NCBI RefSeq assembly: GCF_003970695.1
Contig: NZ_CP034570.1
Coordinates: 2,604,001 to 2,668,000, forward strand
Length of the DNA: 64,000 nt
Direction of reading: 5' to 3'
Origin: Maribacter sp. MJ134
GTDB lineage: Bacteria > Bacteroidota > Bacteroidia > Flavobacteriales > Flavobacteriaceae
Part shown: positions 44,662-53,194 of the stretch, in pieces
Layout: every line of letters starts with the position of its first letter
Position numbering within the stretch: the stretch's first letter is position 1
Notes under the pieces: generated by a model
The model's input: only the letters and a program-made list of their open reading frames with translations
Databases searched by the model: none
Told to the model about the DNA's origin: nothing
Position numbers and translations under genes: made by a program

Positions 44662-45159
44662 ATGATTGTTATTAAACCGATGGAGCAGGGTCACTGGAAT
44701 GTTGTTTCAGAAATCTACAACGAGGGTATAGATACAGGTATCGCCACGTTTGAAACAAAAGTACCGACCTATGAGGATTGGGATAAGGCACACCTAAAAA
44801 GTTGTAGAATAGTTGCTCTTGACAAGACTACGGTGATAGGATGGGCGGCACTTTCTCCAGTGTCCGGCAGATGTGTTTACGGCGGGGTTGGAGAAGTGAG
44901 TGTGTATATCAGCAGGACCTCTCGAGGAACAGGAGTGGGAAAACTACTCATGAAGCATCTCATCTATGAAAGCGAAAAAGAAGGGTTATGGACTTTACAG
45001 TCGGGCATTTTTCCAGAGAACAAAGCCAGTATTAAGCTCCATGAAAAGGTCGGATTCCGGTATATAGGCAAACGTGAAAGAGTAGGCAGAACAAGCCAAG
45101 GAGCTTGGAAAGATAATTTACTTTTTGAGCGTCGAAGTGAGCTAGTCGGTATAGATTAG
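44662..45159 (+). CDS. arsN1: GNAT acetyltransferase, ArsN1/phosphinothricin acetyltransferase-like
   Basis: The 165-residue protein is a single GNAT domain: WNVVSEIYNEGIDTGIATFETKVPTYEDWD at the start, the acetyl-CoA loop SRGTGVGKLLMKHLI and the C-terminal GIFPENKASIKLHEKVGFRYIGKRERVG. This is the PAT/ArsN pattern. ArsN1 proteins N-acetylate the arsenic antibiotic arsinothricin and PAT proteins acetylate phosphinothricin. The arsR and DUF6428 neighbours favour the arsenical. It starts 19 bases after DUF6428, and its stop codon overlaps that of the convergent acyltransferase gene. Confidence 0.78.
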   Translation: MIVIKPMEQGHWNVVSEIYNEGIDTGIATFETKVPTYEDWDKAHLKSCRIVALDKTTVIGWAALSPVSGRCVYGGVGEVSVYISRTSRGTGVGKLLMKHLIYESEKEGLWTLQSGIFPENKASIKLHEKVGFRYIGKRERVGRTSQGAWKDNLLFERRSELVGID

Positions 45160-46979
45160 GATTCTTCTTTTCCTTTAGACTGGGTCTCCATTAATTTACG
45201 CTCCAACTCTGCCTGAAACTCTTCCATAACAGGTTTCACGGTACTTTCTGGTAAGTCGGCGATTTTAATGTACATTAAGCCATCTACAGAATTGTTGAAT
45301 AACGGATCAACATTAAAGGCAACGACCTTTGCATTTTGCTTAATATATTTCTTTATCAATACCGGTAAACGCAGACTACCCGGTTCTACCTCGTCTATTA
45401 AACGGTCAAATTTATTTAAATCGGCCTGGGTTTCGTCAAAAACAAATTCCTTATCGGCATCATTCAATTTTACCTTAAATTCCTTTTTTGGTCTGATATA
45501 CTGGGCAACATAAGGGTCCCAATAATTAGATTTCATGAACTCTATCATAAGTGACTTAGAGAAATTTGAAAATTGGTTGCTTATACTTACCCCTCCGATT
45601 AAATATTTATGTTCTGGGTATCTTAGCGTGGTATGCACGATACCTTTCCATAGTAAGAATAACGGCATAGGTTTCTGCTGATATTCCTTTACAATATAAG
45701 CCCTGCCCATTTCTATGGAATTTTTCATCATACCGTATAACTCCGGTTCTACGCGAAACAAATCCTGCAGGTAAAAGCCATCGATACCATACTCTGGAAA
45801 AATTTCCGCCCCCATACCCATTCTATAAGCTCCCACAATACATTTATCATCGCTATCCCAAAGAAATAAATGATGGTAATACGCATCGAATTTGTCTAAA
45901 TCTATGGCATTATTGGTGCCTTCGCCAATGGCCCTAAAGGTAATTTCTCGTTGCCGACCAATTTCCTTTAAAATAAAGGGCATGTCCTTTTCTTTGGCCA
46001 GGAATACCTCATAGTTCTTACTCTGGAGTAGCCTACAATCCTTCTCACGAAGTTTTTCAATTTCGCCCTCCATAACCTCCTTACGCATGGCACCGGCAAT
46101 TTTTTTGGGAGGCTTGGGTATTTTCAGTGTCGCCGGTATCTGGTCTATGAGTCGTTCTTTCTCATAGGCATTGGAAAGGATATAGGTTTTTTTGCGCAAC
46201 AGATCAGTATACTCTTCAAGATTTTCCTGTTCTTTTTGGGACTGAACCGAAATAGGTTGCCCAATGCGCACTTTTATAGGTCTATTACGCTGAGAGAATA
46301 CTTGAGAGGGAATTAAAGCTGTTCTAAAAATAGGACTCCATTTAGAAAGTCGATAAAACAACTTGGTGTTTTTAGCATGAAAATATATGGGCACTACAGG
46401 CACTTCTGCCTTTCTTATCAACTTCAACACAGCCTCTTCCCATGGTTTATCTACCAGTAGCTTCCCTTCTTTATGGGTGGATACTTCCCCAGCCGGAAAA
46501 ATCCCGAGGGGATGACCGTTTCTTACGTGAACCAAAGCCTTCTTAAAGCCTGCTATACTGCTCTTGGCATCTTTATGTTCCTCAAAAGGGTTTACCGGAA
46601 GAATATAGGGCGCCAGAGGAACCATCCGTTGTAAGAGAAAGTTGGCCATAATCTTGTAATCCTTACGGTTTGGTAACATTAACCGCATTAAAAGAATACC
46701 ATCAATAGCACCTAAAGGATGATTACTAATGGTAATGTACGCTCCCTCTTTTGGCAATCGCTTAAAATCTTCTTCGGGTATCTCGTAGTCAATCTCAAAA
46801 TGCTTTAGGATGGCCGCGGCATAGTCCTCACAATCTAGATGTGCTATTTTATCGTAAAAAGAATTAATACTTGAGATTCTGGTGATTTTCATCAAGAGCC
46901 AGCCGATAAAAGTACCTACATAACCGTATTTAGAAAGGTTGATAGCCTTTGCTATCTCTTTTGCGGTCACTAAACCCAT
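45156..46979 (-). CDS. olsF: bifunctional acyltransferase, OlsF-like aminolipid synthase
   Basis: The 607-residue protein joins two acyltransferases. The N-terminal half (about 60-290) is a PlsC-type O-acyltransferase with ISNHPLGAIDG (H-x4-D, His87) and FPAGEVS. The C-terminal half (about 310-560) is an N-acyltransferase of the OlsB/GNAT (hemolysin-like) type: FRAIGEGTNNAIDLDKFDAYYHHLFLWDSDDKCIVGAYRMG. The same order is found in OlsF, which makes ornithine lipids in Serratia and Flavobacterium by acylating the amino group and then the hydroxyl of the first acyl chain. Ornithine or glycine lipid synthesis is the expected role at the inner membrane. Which amino acid is used is not visible. Confidence 0.83.
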   Translation of the reverse strand: MGLVTAKEIAKAINLSKYGYVGTFIGWLLMKITRISSINSFYDKIAHLDCEDYAAAILKHFEIDYEIPEEDFKRLPKEGAYITISNHPLGAIDGILLMRLMLPNRKDYKIMANFLLQRMVPLAPYILPVNPFEEHKDAKSSIAGFKKALVHVRNGHPLGIFPAGEVSTHKEGKLLVDKPWEEAVLKLIRKAEVPVVPIYFHAKNTKLFYRLSKWSPIFRTALIPSQVFSQRNRPIKVRIGQPISVQSQKEQENLEEYTDLLRKKTYILSNAYEKERLIDQIPATLKIPKPPKKIAGAMRKEVMEGEIEKLREKDCRLLQSKNYEVFLAKEKDMPFILKEIGRQREITFRAIGEGTNNAIDLDKFDAYYHHLFLWDSDDKCIVGAYRMGMGAEIFPEYGIDGFYLQDLFRVEPELYGMMKNSIEMGRAYIVKEYQQKPMPLFLLWKGIVHTTLRYPEHKYLIGGVSISNQFSNFSKSLMIEFMKSNYWDPYVAQYIRPKKEFKVKLNDADKEFVFDETQADLNKFDRLIDEVEPGSLRLPVLIKKYIKQNAKVVAFNVDPLFNNSVDGLMYIKIADLPESTVKPVMEEFQAELERKLMETQSKGKEES

Positions 46980-47064
46980 AGAAAGAAAATATTAGCGTGC
47001 GGTAAATATAGCAAAATCCCTAGTTGAGCCTGCTATTTTAACTTTTAAAAGATAAAAGACAGCA

Positions 47065-48312
47065 CTACTTCACAACCAGTTGAACCGTTTCTTTTCCGCG
47101 TTGTTCCAGCAATATTTCATACCCGTTTTGCAAGGATTCTATGGATTTAGAATCAAAATGTCTAATGGTATACAGCGAAACATCTTCATGATGCACAACC
47201 TTAAATTTGCTTTTAAGTTGATTTAGTAATGGCTCAAGACCACCAAATTTATTATCCACACAGACGGAAAAACTGATTGCAGAATTTTGGATTAAATCTA
47301 CTTTCATTTTATGTTCATGAAAAAGTTTGAACAGTGCGCTGATGCTGTCCTCAACAATGAAAGAGAAATCCAATGAGGACAACTTCATTAAGACTTGGTT
47401 CTTTTTAACGATAAAGCAGGGCACTTTTGGTTCTATCCCCACGCCCTTACCCACCGTAGTACCCTTGTTCTTAGGGTTGATAAAAGACTTTACGTGAAGT
47501 GGAATCTCCTTTCTTTGAAGCGGCTGCAGGGTTTTAGGGTGAATTACAGAAGCCCCGTAAAAAGCTAGTTCTATAGCTTCCCGATAAGAAATGTTGTTCA
47601 GAAGTTGTGTTTCCTTGAAATACCTAGGGTCTGCATTCAAAACCCCCGGTACATCTTTCCAGATTGTAACGGAATCCGCATTAAGGCAATAGGCCAATAT
47701 CGCGGCCGTATAATCAGAGCCTTCTCTTCCTAAAGTGGTGGTGAAATTGTTGTCATCACTACCTAAAAAGCCTTGGGTAATATTCAATATTCCCCTATTT
47801 ATCTTAGCAATATTCTCCTGGGTCTTTTCCCAAGATACCGTCGTATCCCTGTAGGCGTTATCGGTTTTAATGAAATTCCTAACGTCTAACCATTGATTTT
47901 TGATTCCGATTTCCTTTAAATAAGCACTAATAATCGTGGTAGAAATCAACTCCCCGTATCCTACCACCTGATCGTACACAAAATTATAATTAGGTGATTT
48001 GTTCCAAGCAAGAAATCCGGTAACCTCATCCACCAAAGTCTTCACATCTTTATACACTTGGTGTTGGGTATTGGGGAATAAATCTTTAAGAATATCTTGG
48101 TGATAGACTACAATATCCTGTATAGTACTGGATATTTTGTTTTTATCCTTGAAATAAGCGTCTACCACAGCCTCCATGGCATTAGTGGTTTTACCCATGG
48201 CAGAAACGACTAAAATTGTATCTGCATGTCCAACTTCCTCTAATACTTTTACTACATTTTTTATACCTGCAGCATCCTTTACCGATGCACCACCAAATTT
48301 AAAAACCCTCAT
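47065..48312 (-). CDS. aspartate kinase (monofunctional)
   Basis: The 415-residue enzyme phosphorylates aspartate, the first step to lysine, threonine and methionine. It opens with MRVFKFGGASVKDAAGIKNV, the kinase signature, and has TTLGREGSDYTAAILAYCL and KDVPGVLNADPR. The C-terminal third (about 280-415) carries the ACT regulatory region. The ATG at 48312 is chosen; the only longer start is a TTG at 48330. It lies 45 bases after the GNAT gene on the same strand, and the OlsF-like gene follows at 85 bases. No homoserine dehydrogenase domain is fused. Confidence 0.94.
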   Translation of the reverse strand: MRVFKFGGASVKDAAGIKNVVKVLEEVGHADTILVVSAMGKTTNAMEAVVDAYFKDKNKISSTIQDIVVYHQDILKDLFPNTQHQVYKDVKTLVDEVTGFLAWNKSPNYNFVYDQVVGYGELISTTIISAYLKEIGIKNQWLDVRNFIKTDNAYRDTTVSWEKTQENIAKINRGILNITQGFLGSDDNNFTTTLGREGSDYTAAILAYCLNADSVTIWKDVPGVLNADPRYFKETQLLNNISYREAIELAFYGASVIHPKTLQPLQRKEIPLHVKSFINPKNKGTTVGKGVGIEPKVPCFIVKKNQVLMKLSSLDFSFIVEDSISALFKLFHEHKMKVDLIQNSAISFSVCVDNKFGGLEPLLNQLKSKFKVVHHEDVSLYTIRHFDSKSIESLQNGYEILLEQRGKETVQLVVK

Positions 48313-48357
48313 AAAAAATTCTCTTTTCAATTCCTCACTTCATAGCGAGTTACAGTA

Positions 48358-48837
48358 TTATATATTCTCTAAATATGCTTTAATTCCTTTTTCGTCCAAC
48401 TGTACCACGTCCCAATCGCGCATAACGTTGGCTCCTTTGCTCTCGTAAAAGTCTATGGCAGGGTCGTTCCAGTCTATTACCTCCCAGCTGATTCGTTTTA
48501 CACCCAAATCGTTTCCATATTTCACCACTTCATTCAATAAGGCCGTACCTAAACCGCTACCCCGCATTTTTTCCGTAATAATGAGGTCTTCTAAGTGGAT
48601 GACGGGTCCTTTCCAAGTAGAATATCTAGGATACACCAATGCCATTCCTACAATAGAACTCCCATGCTCGGCAACAAAACAATGAAACAACGGATTCTCT
48701 TTAAAACCATCAGCTATTAAATCATCAACGGTGACCTCAACAGCATTAGCCTCCTTTTCGAACCTAGCCAATTCATGAATTAGTTCAAGAACATGAGCCA
48801 TGTCTTTTTCTTGTGCATTTCTAATCGTAAACTCCAT
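48358..48837 (-). CDS. GNAT family N-acetyltransferase, diamine acetyltransferase-like
   Basis: The 159-residue protein is one GNAT domain: MEFTIRNAQEKDMAHVLELIHELARFEKEANAVEVT at the N-terminus, GMALVYPRYSTWKGPVIHLEDLIITEKMRGSGLGTALLNEVV (acetyl-CoA loop) and VIDWNDPAIDFYESKGA. The wording YSTWKGP-IHLEDL is that of spermidine/spermine and thialysine acetyltransferases, so a polyamine or lysine-like amine is a likely substrate. The ATG at 48837 is chosen because a -7 box covers the longer start at 48858. It leads the operon with aspartokinase. Confidence 0.9.
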   Translation of the reverse strand: MEFTIRNAQEKDMAHVLELIHELARFEKEANAVEVTVDDLIADGFKENPLFHCFVAEHGSSIVGMALVYPRYSTWKGPVIHLEDLIITEKMRGSGLGTALLNEVVKYGNDLGVKRISWEVIDWNDPAIDFYESKGANVMRDWDVVQLDEKGIKAYLENI

Positions 48838-48855
48838 ATTGTTACAAATAAAACA

Positions 48856-48863
48856 CAAAGTTA
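48856..48863 (-). promoter_or_regulatory. -7 box for the GNAT-aspartokinase operon
   Basis: On the minus strand TAACTTTG matches TAnnTTTG exactly, 18 bases ahead of the ATG at 48837, and overlaps the longer candidate start, which it therefore argues against. Confidence 0.5.
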
Positions 48864-48949
48864 TAAATTTAAGAAATGTAAAATGTCCTAAAACGATGTA
48901 GTTTCACAAAATACCCGATATTTGTGGTCTAAACCTAACTTCTTTTTTG

Positions 48950-49957
48950 ATGACAAAAAAAAATCAGACCCTTGGAGAGTTCATTATTGAAAATCAGTCC
49001 TCATTTCAATATTCATCTGGAGAGTTATCTAAACTGATTAATGCCATCCGTTTGGCGGCCAAGGTAGTTAACCACGAGGTGAACAAGGCAGGATTGGTCG
49101 ATATTCTTGGAGATGCCGGAGATACTAACATCCAAGGCGAAGAACAAAAGAAATTGGATGTCTTTGCAAATGAGAAATTTATTTCGACCTTAAAAAACAG
49201 GGAAATCGTCTGTGGTATTGCCTCTGAAGAGGAAGATAGTTTTATCAGTATAAATAGTAACGACAACAAACATCAAAATAAATACATTGTTCTGATTGAC
49301 CCGTTGGATGGTTCTTCTAATGTAGATGTAAATGTTTCCGTTGGAACCATTTTTTCTATATATCGTAGGGTAACTCCAGTAGGCACTCCCGTTACTTTAG
49401 AAGATTTCCTGCAACCCGGAAATAAACAAGTTGCCGCAGGATATGTAGTCTACGGAACATCTACCATGTTGGTATACACCACGGGTGATGGTGTTAACGG
49501 ATTTACACTAAACCCGGCCCTAGGAACATTCTATCTATCACATCCTAACATGCAATTCCCGGAAACAGGTAAAATATATTCCGTTAATGAAGGGAACTAT
49601 GTGCATTTCCTCCAAGGTGTTAAGGACTACATTAAATATTGCCAACAAGAAGAAGGTGACAGACCCTATACCTCTAGATACATAGGTTCGCTAGTTTCCG
49701 ACTTTCACAGAAATATGATAAAGGGTGGCATTTACATGTATCCCAAAAGCAGTTTAACCGAAAGTGGAAAACTACGCTTATTGTATGAGTGCAACCCTAT
49801 AGCCTTTATTGCGGAGCAGGCAAATGGTCTAGCCGTTGGAGGTAAGACGCGTATTATGGACATTGAACCAACGGAACTACACCAGCGTGTTCCTTTTTTC
49901 TGCGGAAGTAGAAAAATGGTAGAAAAGTTACAAGAATTTTTAGATAAGTACCATTAA
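48950..49957 (+). CDS. fbp: class 1 fructose-1,6-bisphosphatase
   Basis: The 335-residue enzyme catalyses the committed step of gluconeogenesis. It shows the metal and substrate motifs [48 protein letters not shown] and the C-terminal [20 protein letters not shown]. The ATG at 48950 is preferred over a TTG one codon earlier. It stands alone, divergent from the GNAT gene, with a strong terminator. Its activity fits growth on pentoses or amino acids. Confidence 0.97.
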   Translation: MTKKNQTLGEFIIENQSSFQYSSGELSKLINAIRLAAKVVNHEVNKAGLVDILGDAGDTNIQGEEQKKLDVFANEKFISTLKNREIVCGIASEEEDSFISINSNDNKHQNKYIVLIDPLDGSSNVDVNVSVGTIFSIYRRVTPVGTPVTLEDFLQPGNKQVAAGYVVYGTSTMLVYTTGDGVNGFTLNPALGTFYLSHPNMQFPETGKIYSVNEGNYVHFLQGVKDYIKYCQQEEGDRPYTSRYIGSLVSDFHRNMIKGGIYMYPKSSLTESGKLRLLYECNPIAFIAEQANGLAVGGKTRIMDIEPTELHQRVPFFCGSRKMVEKLQEFLDKYH

Positions 49958-49958
49958 T

Positions 49959-49990
49959 AAAAAAGGGGAGGCAAATGCCTCCCCTTTTTT
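49959..49990. terminator. strong bidirectional terminator after fbp
   Basis: A-run plus GGGGAGGC, loop AAAT, then GCCTCCCC plus T-run: a perfect GC-rich stem with A and T tracts on both sides. It serves fbp and the convergent TerB-like gene. Confidence 0.92.
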
Positions 49991-50013
49991 AATCCATTTT
50001 TCCACAATTGTTA

Positions 50014-50436
50014 TTAGCGCTTTAATAAATAGCTATAATCTTCAAAATCTATCTTACCACTGAATATAGCTACGGATCGCTCTATTACTTTATTAGCGGC
50101 TTCCTCGGAGAAACCTAAGCCTATAGCATATCTTTTTAAGAGTATCATTTCTTCGTCGTCTATCATGTGGTCAGCGAAGATGATTCTAAAAAGATCGTAT
50201 AAACGCTCCAATCTCTTTTCCGAATCTACAGGAGGTTCAATTGGATATTTATTTGAGGGTTTCATGACTTCCTTGTACTCACTATCGGAAATCTGCAACT
50301 TACGGGCAAATTTGTCCAATAACGATTGTTCCTCCTCGCTTATTATTCCGTCAGATGCCGCCAAGGTGGCCATAGCGGCAAAATGTGCTACGTTTTTCCT
50401 ATGTTCGGGGTTTCCGTATAAATCTGTAAATGACAT
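50014..50436 (-). CDS. TerB-like domain protein
   Basis: The 140-residue all-helical protein matches the TerB fold: HFAAMATLAASDGIISEEEQSLLDKFARKLQIS and a second, related half FRIIFADHMIDDEEMILLKRYAIGLGFSEEAANKVIERSV. The acidic D-G-I/M-D-EEE loops are the usual metal-binding sites. The ATG at 50436 is chosen because the longest frame begins with a TTG inside a perfect -7 box. No terC, terD or other tellurite gene is adjacent, so tellurite resistance is not implied. Confidence 0.83.
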   Translation of the reverse strand: MSFTDLYGNPEHRKNVAHFAAMATLAASDGIISEEEQSLLDKFARKLQISDSEYKEVMKPSNKYPIEPPVDSEKRLERLYDLFRIIFADHMIDDEEMILLKRYAIGLGFSEEAANKVIERSVAIFSGKIDFEDYSYLLKR

Positions 50437-50457
50437 AAATTCTTTATTTATTGGACA

Positions 50458-50465
50458 CAAATATA
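50458..50465 (-). promoter_or_regulatory. -7 box for the TerB-like gene, decides its start
   Basis: On the minus strand TATATTTG matches TAnnTTTG exactly, 21 bases ahead of the ATG at 50436. The longer frame would start within this box at 50460. Confidence 0.55.
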
Positions 50466-50537
50466 ATTTTTTTAGAGGTCATAGTTTATATACTTCCCAA
50501 CTTTGTTTTGCGCTCAAATTTGTAATTTCACAGGGCT

Positions 50538-51560
50538 ATGAACAAACCTCTTTTAGAATTTACGGATAAAGGCATCTATTGCAATCCTGCAAAGGTTTAC
50601 CTAGACCCTTGGAAGCCAGTGAAAAAAGCAATTATTTCACATGGTCATGCAGACCATAGCAGATGGGGACACCAACAATATATAACCCATCATAGAAATG
50701 TACCCATAATCTCCCATAGGCTCGGGGATATAAACGTTACCGGTGTAAACTGGGGAGAACCCTTTGTTATTAATAACGTAAAATTCAGTCTTCACCCAGC
50801 GGGTCACATTATTGGATCTTCGCAGATTAGAGTGGAACATAAAGATGAAGTATGGGTGTTTACGGGTGATTATAAAACAGAGGATGATGGTATTTCAACA
50901 CCTTATGAACCTATAAAATGTGACACCTTTATTACAGAATGTACCTTTGGCCTGCCGGCATTTAAATGGACACCACAAGCTGAAGTATTACAAAATATTA
51001 ATCAATGGTGGGCAGCGAATAAAGCCGAAGGAAAAACATCCGTTCTTTTTGGTTATAGCCTGGGCAAAGCGCAACGTCTGCTCAAATATTTAGATACGGA
51101 TATTGGCAAAATATACACCCATGGCGCTATCGAAAATATGACGCGAGTGCTACGACCATTGGTCAATTTTCCGGATACCCATCTCATTACGAAGGATACC
51201 AAAAAAACCGAGCTTTTAGGAAATATCGTTTTGGCACCCCCAAGTGCGCATAGCTCCTCTTGGATTCGTAAAATGGTTCCCTATGTTACCGCATCGGCCA
51301 GCGGATGGATGGCCTTTAGAGGCGCTAGAAGAAGACGTGCCATTGACAAAGGTTTTGTTTTGAGCGATCATTGCGATTGGCAAGGATTGCTGGCCAGTAT
51401 TGAAGCCACCGGAGCAGAAAAAATTATCTGTACGCATGGCTATACCGAAATATTTTCTAGGTATTTAAGAGATCAAGGCTATGATGCCAGAACAGAGGAA
51501 ACGCAATATGGTGAAGAAGAAAACGAAACTATTATGGCCAAGGAAGAGGTAGAACCATGA
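50538..51560 (+). CDS. ligase-associated DNA exonuclease (MBL/beta-CASP fold)
   Basis: The 340-residue protein is an MBL-fold nuclease of the SNM1/Pso2-like type. The metal motif ISHGHADHSRWG lies near residue 36, followed by HPAGHIIGSSQIRVEH, FTGDYKTEDDG and the late SDHCDW. It should trim DNA ends 5' to 3' before sealing. It is first in a four-gene repair operon and overlaps the ligase gene by four bases (ATGA). Confidence 0.92.
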   Translation: MNKPLLEFTDKGIYCNPAKVYLDPWKPVKKAIISHGHADHSRWGHQQYITHHRNVPIISHRLGDINVTGVNWGEPFVINNVKFSLHPAGHIIGSSQIRVEHKDEVWVFTGDYKTEDDGISTPYEPIKCDTFITECTFGLPAFKWTPQAEVLQNINQWWAANKAEGKTSVLFGYSLGKAQRLLKYLDTDIGKIYTHGAIENMTRVLRPLVNFPDTHLITKDTKKTELLGNIVLAPPSAHSSSWIRKMVPYVTASASGWMAFRGARRRRAIDKGFVLSDHCDWQGLLASIEATGAEKIICTHGYTEIFSRYLRDQGYDARTEETQYGEEENETIMAKEEVEP

Positions 51561-53191
51561 AAAGATTTGCAGCGCTCATAAAAACCTTGGACAGCACCAA
51601 TAAGACCACCTTAAAGGTGAATGCCCTGGCGGATTATTTTGAACAGGCCAATGACAGGGATAAAGTCTGGACCATTGCCATACTTTCTCATCGGCGTCCG
51701 CCAAGACCTGTTAATACGACTTTATTACGGGAATGGGCTTCCGAATTGGCCAACATACCCCTGTGGCTCTTTGAGGAAAGTTACCATATTGTGGGTGATC
51801 TGGCAGAAACAATTGCTTTGGTACTGCCGACTTCCCAACAATCCACCGAAAAAAGTTTAACGCAGTTCTTAGAGGAGATGATTTCCTTAAAAAAGAAATC
51901 GGACGAGGATAAAAAAAATTACCTCTACGAGAATTGGAAAGTGTTGAATTATTATGAGCGATTTGTTTTTACCAAGCTCATTACCGGAGGTTTTCGTATT
52001 GGAGTAAGTCAAAAACTGATGACCAAGGCACTTTCCAAAGCCACGACAATTGACGAGGATATCCTAGCCTACAAATTGATGGGCAACTGGGACCCCAATA
52101 AAATTACCTTTCAAGAATTGGTATTGGAAGAAAACGAAAGCGATTTTCTTTCCAAGCCCTACCCTTTTTATCTGGCCTATGCCATCGAAGGAGCGGTAAG
52201 TGATTTAGGAAATGTGAGCGAATGGTCGGCAGAGCATAAGTGGGACGGTATACGGTCTCAAGTAATTCTTAGAAATAACGAACTATTTGTCTGGAGTCGT
52301 GGAGAGGAATTGGTGACGGATAAATATCCAGAATTTCAGGCTTTTGTGGGCACTATACCTAACGGCACCGTAATCGACGGTGAAATACTACCCTATCCCA
52401 ACGGAGAAATAGGAACTTTTAACGATTTGCAAACTAGAATTGGCCGCAAAACAGTTTCCAAGGCATTACTGGGGAAAGTACCCGTCATTTTAAAAGCGTA
52501 CGACCTATTGGAATGGGCAGGAAAAGATATTCGTCAGCAGTCCTTCATGGAACGCCGTAAACTCCTAGAGGATCTTTTCAGAACTACATCCGAAATACCA
52601 AGCGAGGACGAGAAAAACCTTAAGGGCAAAATTCCGTTATTTTTATCCCAAAGACTACAATTTAATTCATGGTCAGAAGTGGCCAAGGAACGAGAACGGG
52701 CTAGGGAAATGCGAAGTGAGGGGTTAATGCTAAAGCGAAAAGACTCTCCTTATCTTGTTGGTAGAAAAAAAGGGGATTGGTGGAAATGGAAGGTAGACCC
52801 ATTATCTATTGATGCCGTGCTTACTTACGCTATGCGTGGTCACGGAAGAAGAAGCAATCTTTTTACCGATTACACCTTCGCATTATGGCAAGAGAATGAG
52901 CAAGGAGAAAAAGAACTCGTAACCTTTGCAAAGGCCTATTCAGGTCTTACGGATGCTGAATTTAAAAAAGTGGACGCTTGGATAAAGAAGAATACCCTGG
53001 AACGTTTTGGACCCGTCCGCAGCGTTACGCCCCATCACGTATTTGAAATCGCTTTTGAAGGCATAGCCCTTTCAAAAAGACACAAGAGCGGTATTGCAAC
53101 ACGATTTCCTAGAATAGTTAGATGGCGACAGGATAAAACCATACACGAAGCAAACAACCTGGAAGATTTAAAGGCGATGATACCCAAGTAG
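51557..53191 (+). CDS. ATP-dependent DNA ligase (ligase-associated cluster)
   Basis: The 544-residue enzyme has an N-terminal helical DNA-binding domain (about 1-200), the adenylation domain with EHKWDGIRSQV (nucleotide-accepting Lys228) and GTVIDGEILPY, and an OB domain with the motif KGDWWKWKVDP. It seals nicks using ATP, in addition to the NAD-dependent LigA expected elsewhere in the genome. It is embedded between an exonuclease gene (4-base overlap) and a helicase gene (3 bases), the conserved order of the bacterial ligase-associated repair cluster. Confidence 0.95.
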   Translation: MKRFAALIKTLDSTNKTTLKVNALADYFEQANDRDKVWTIAILSHRRPPRPVNTTLLREWASELANIPLWLFEESYHIVGDLAETIALVLPTSQQSTEKSLTQFLEEMISLKKKSDEDKKNYLYENWKVLNYYERFVFTKLITGGFRIGVSQKLMTKALSKATTIDEDILAYKLMGNWDPNKITFQELVLEENESDFLSKPYPFYLAYAIEGAVSDLGNVSEWSAEHKWDGIRSQVILRNNELFVWSRGEELVTDKYPEFQAFVGTIPNGTVIDGEILPYPNGEIGTFNDLQTRIGRKTVSKALLGKVPVILKAYDLLEWAGKDIRQQSFMERRKLLEDLFRTTSEIPSEDEKNLKGKIPLFLSQRLQFNSWSEVAKERERAREMRSEGLMLKRKDSPYLVGRKKGDWWKWKVDPLSIDAVLTYAMRGHGRRSNLFTDYTFALWQENEQGEKELVTFAKAYSGLTDAEFKKVDAWIKKNTLERFGPVRSVTPHHVFEIAFEGIALSKRHKSGIATRFPRIVRWRQDKTIHEANNLEDLKAMIPK

Positions 53192-53194
53192 GTA

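Noticed and set aside
50014-50436. Tellurite resistance operon
   Set aside because: Only a TerB-like domain is present; no terC, terD, terE or terZ lies nearby.
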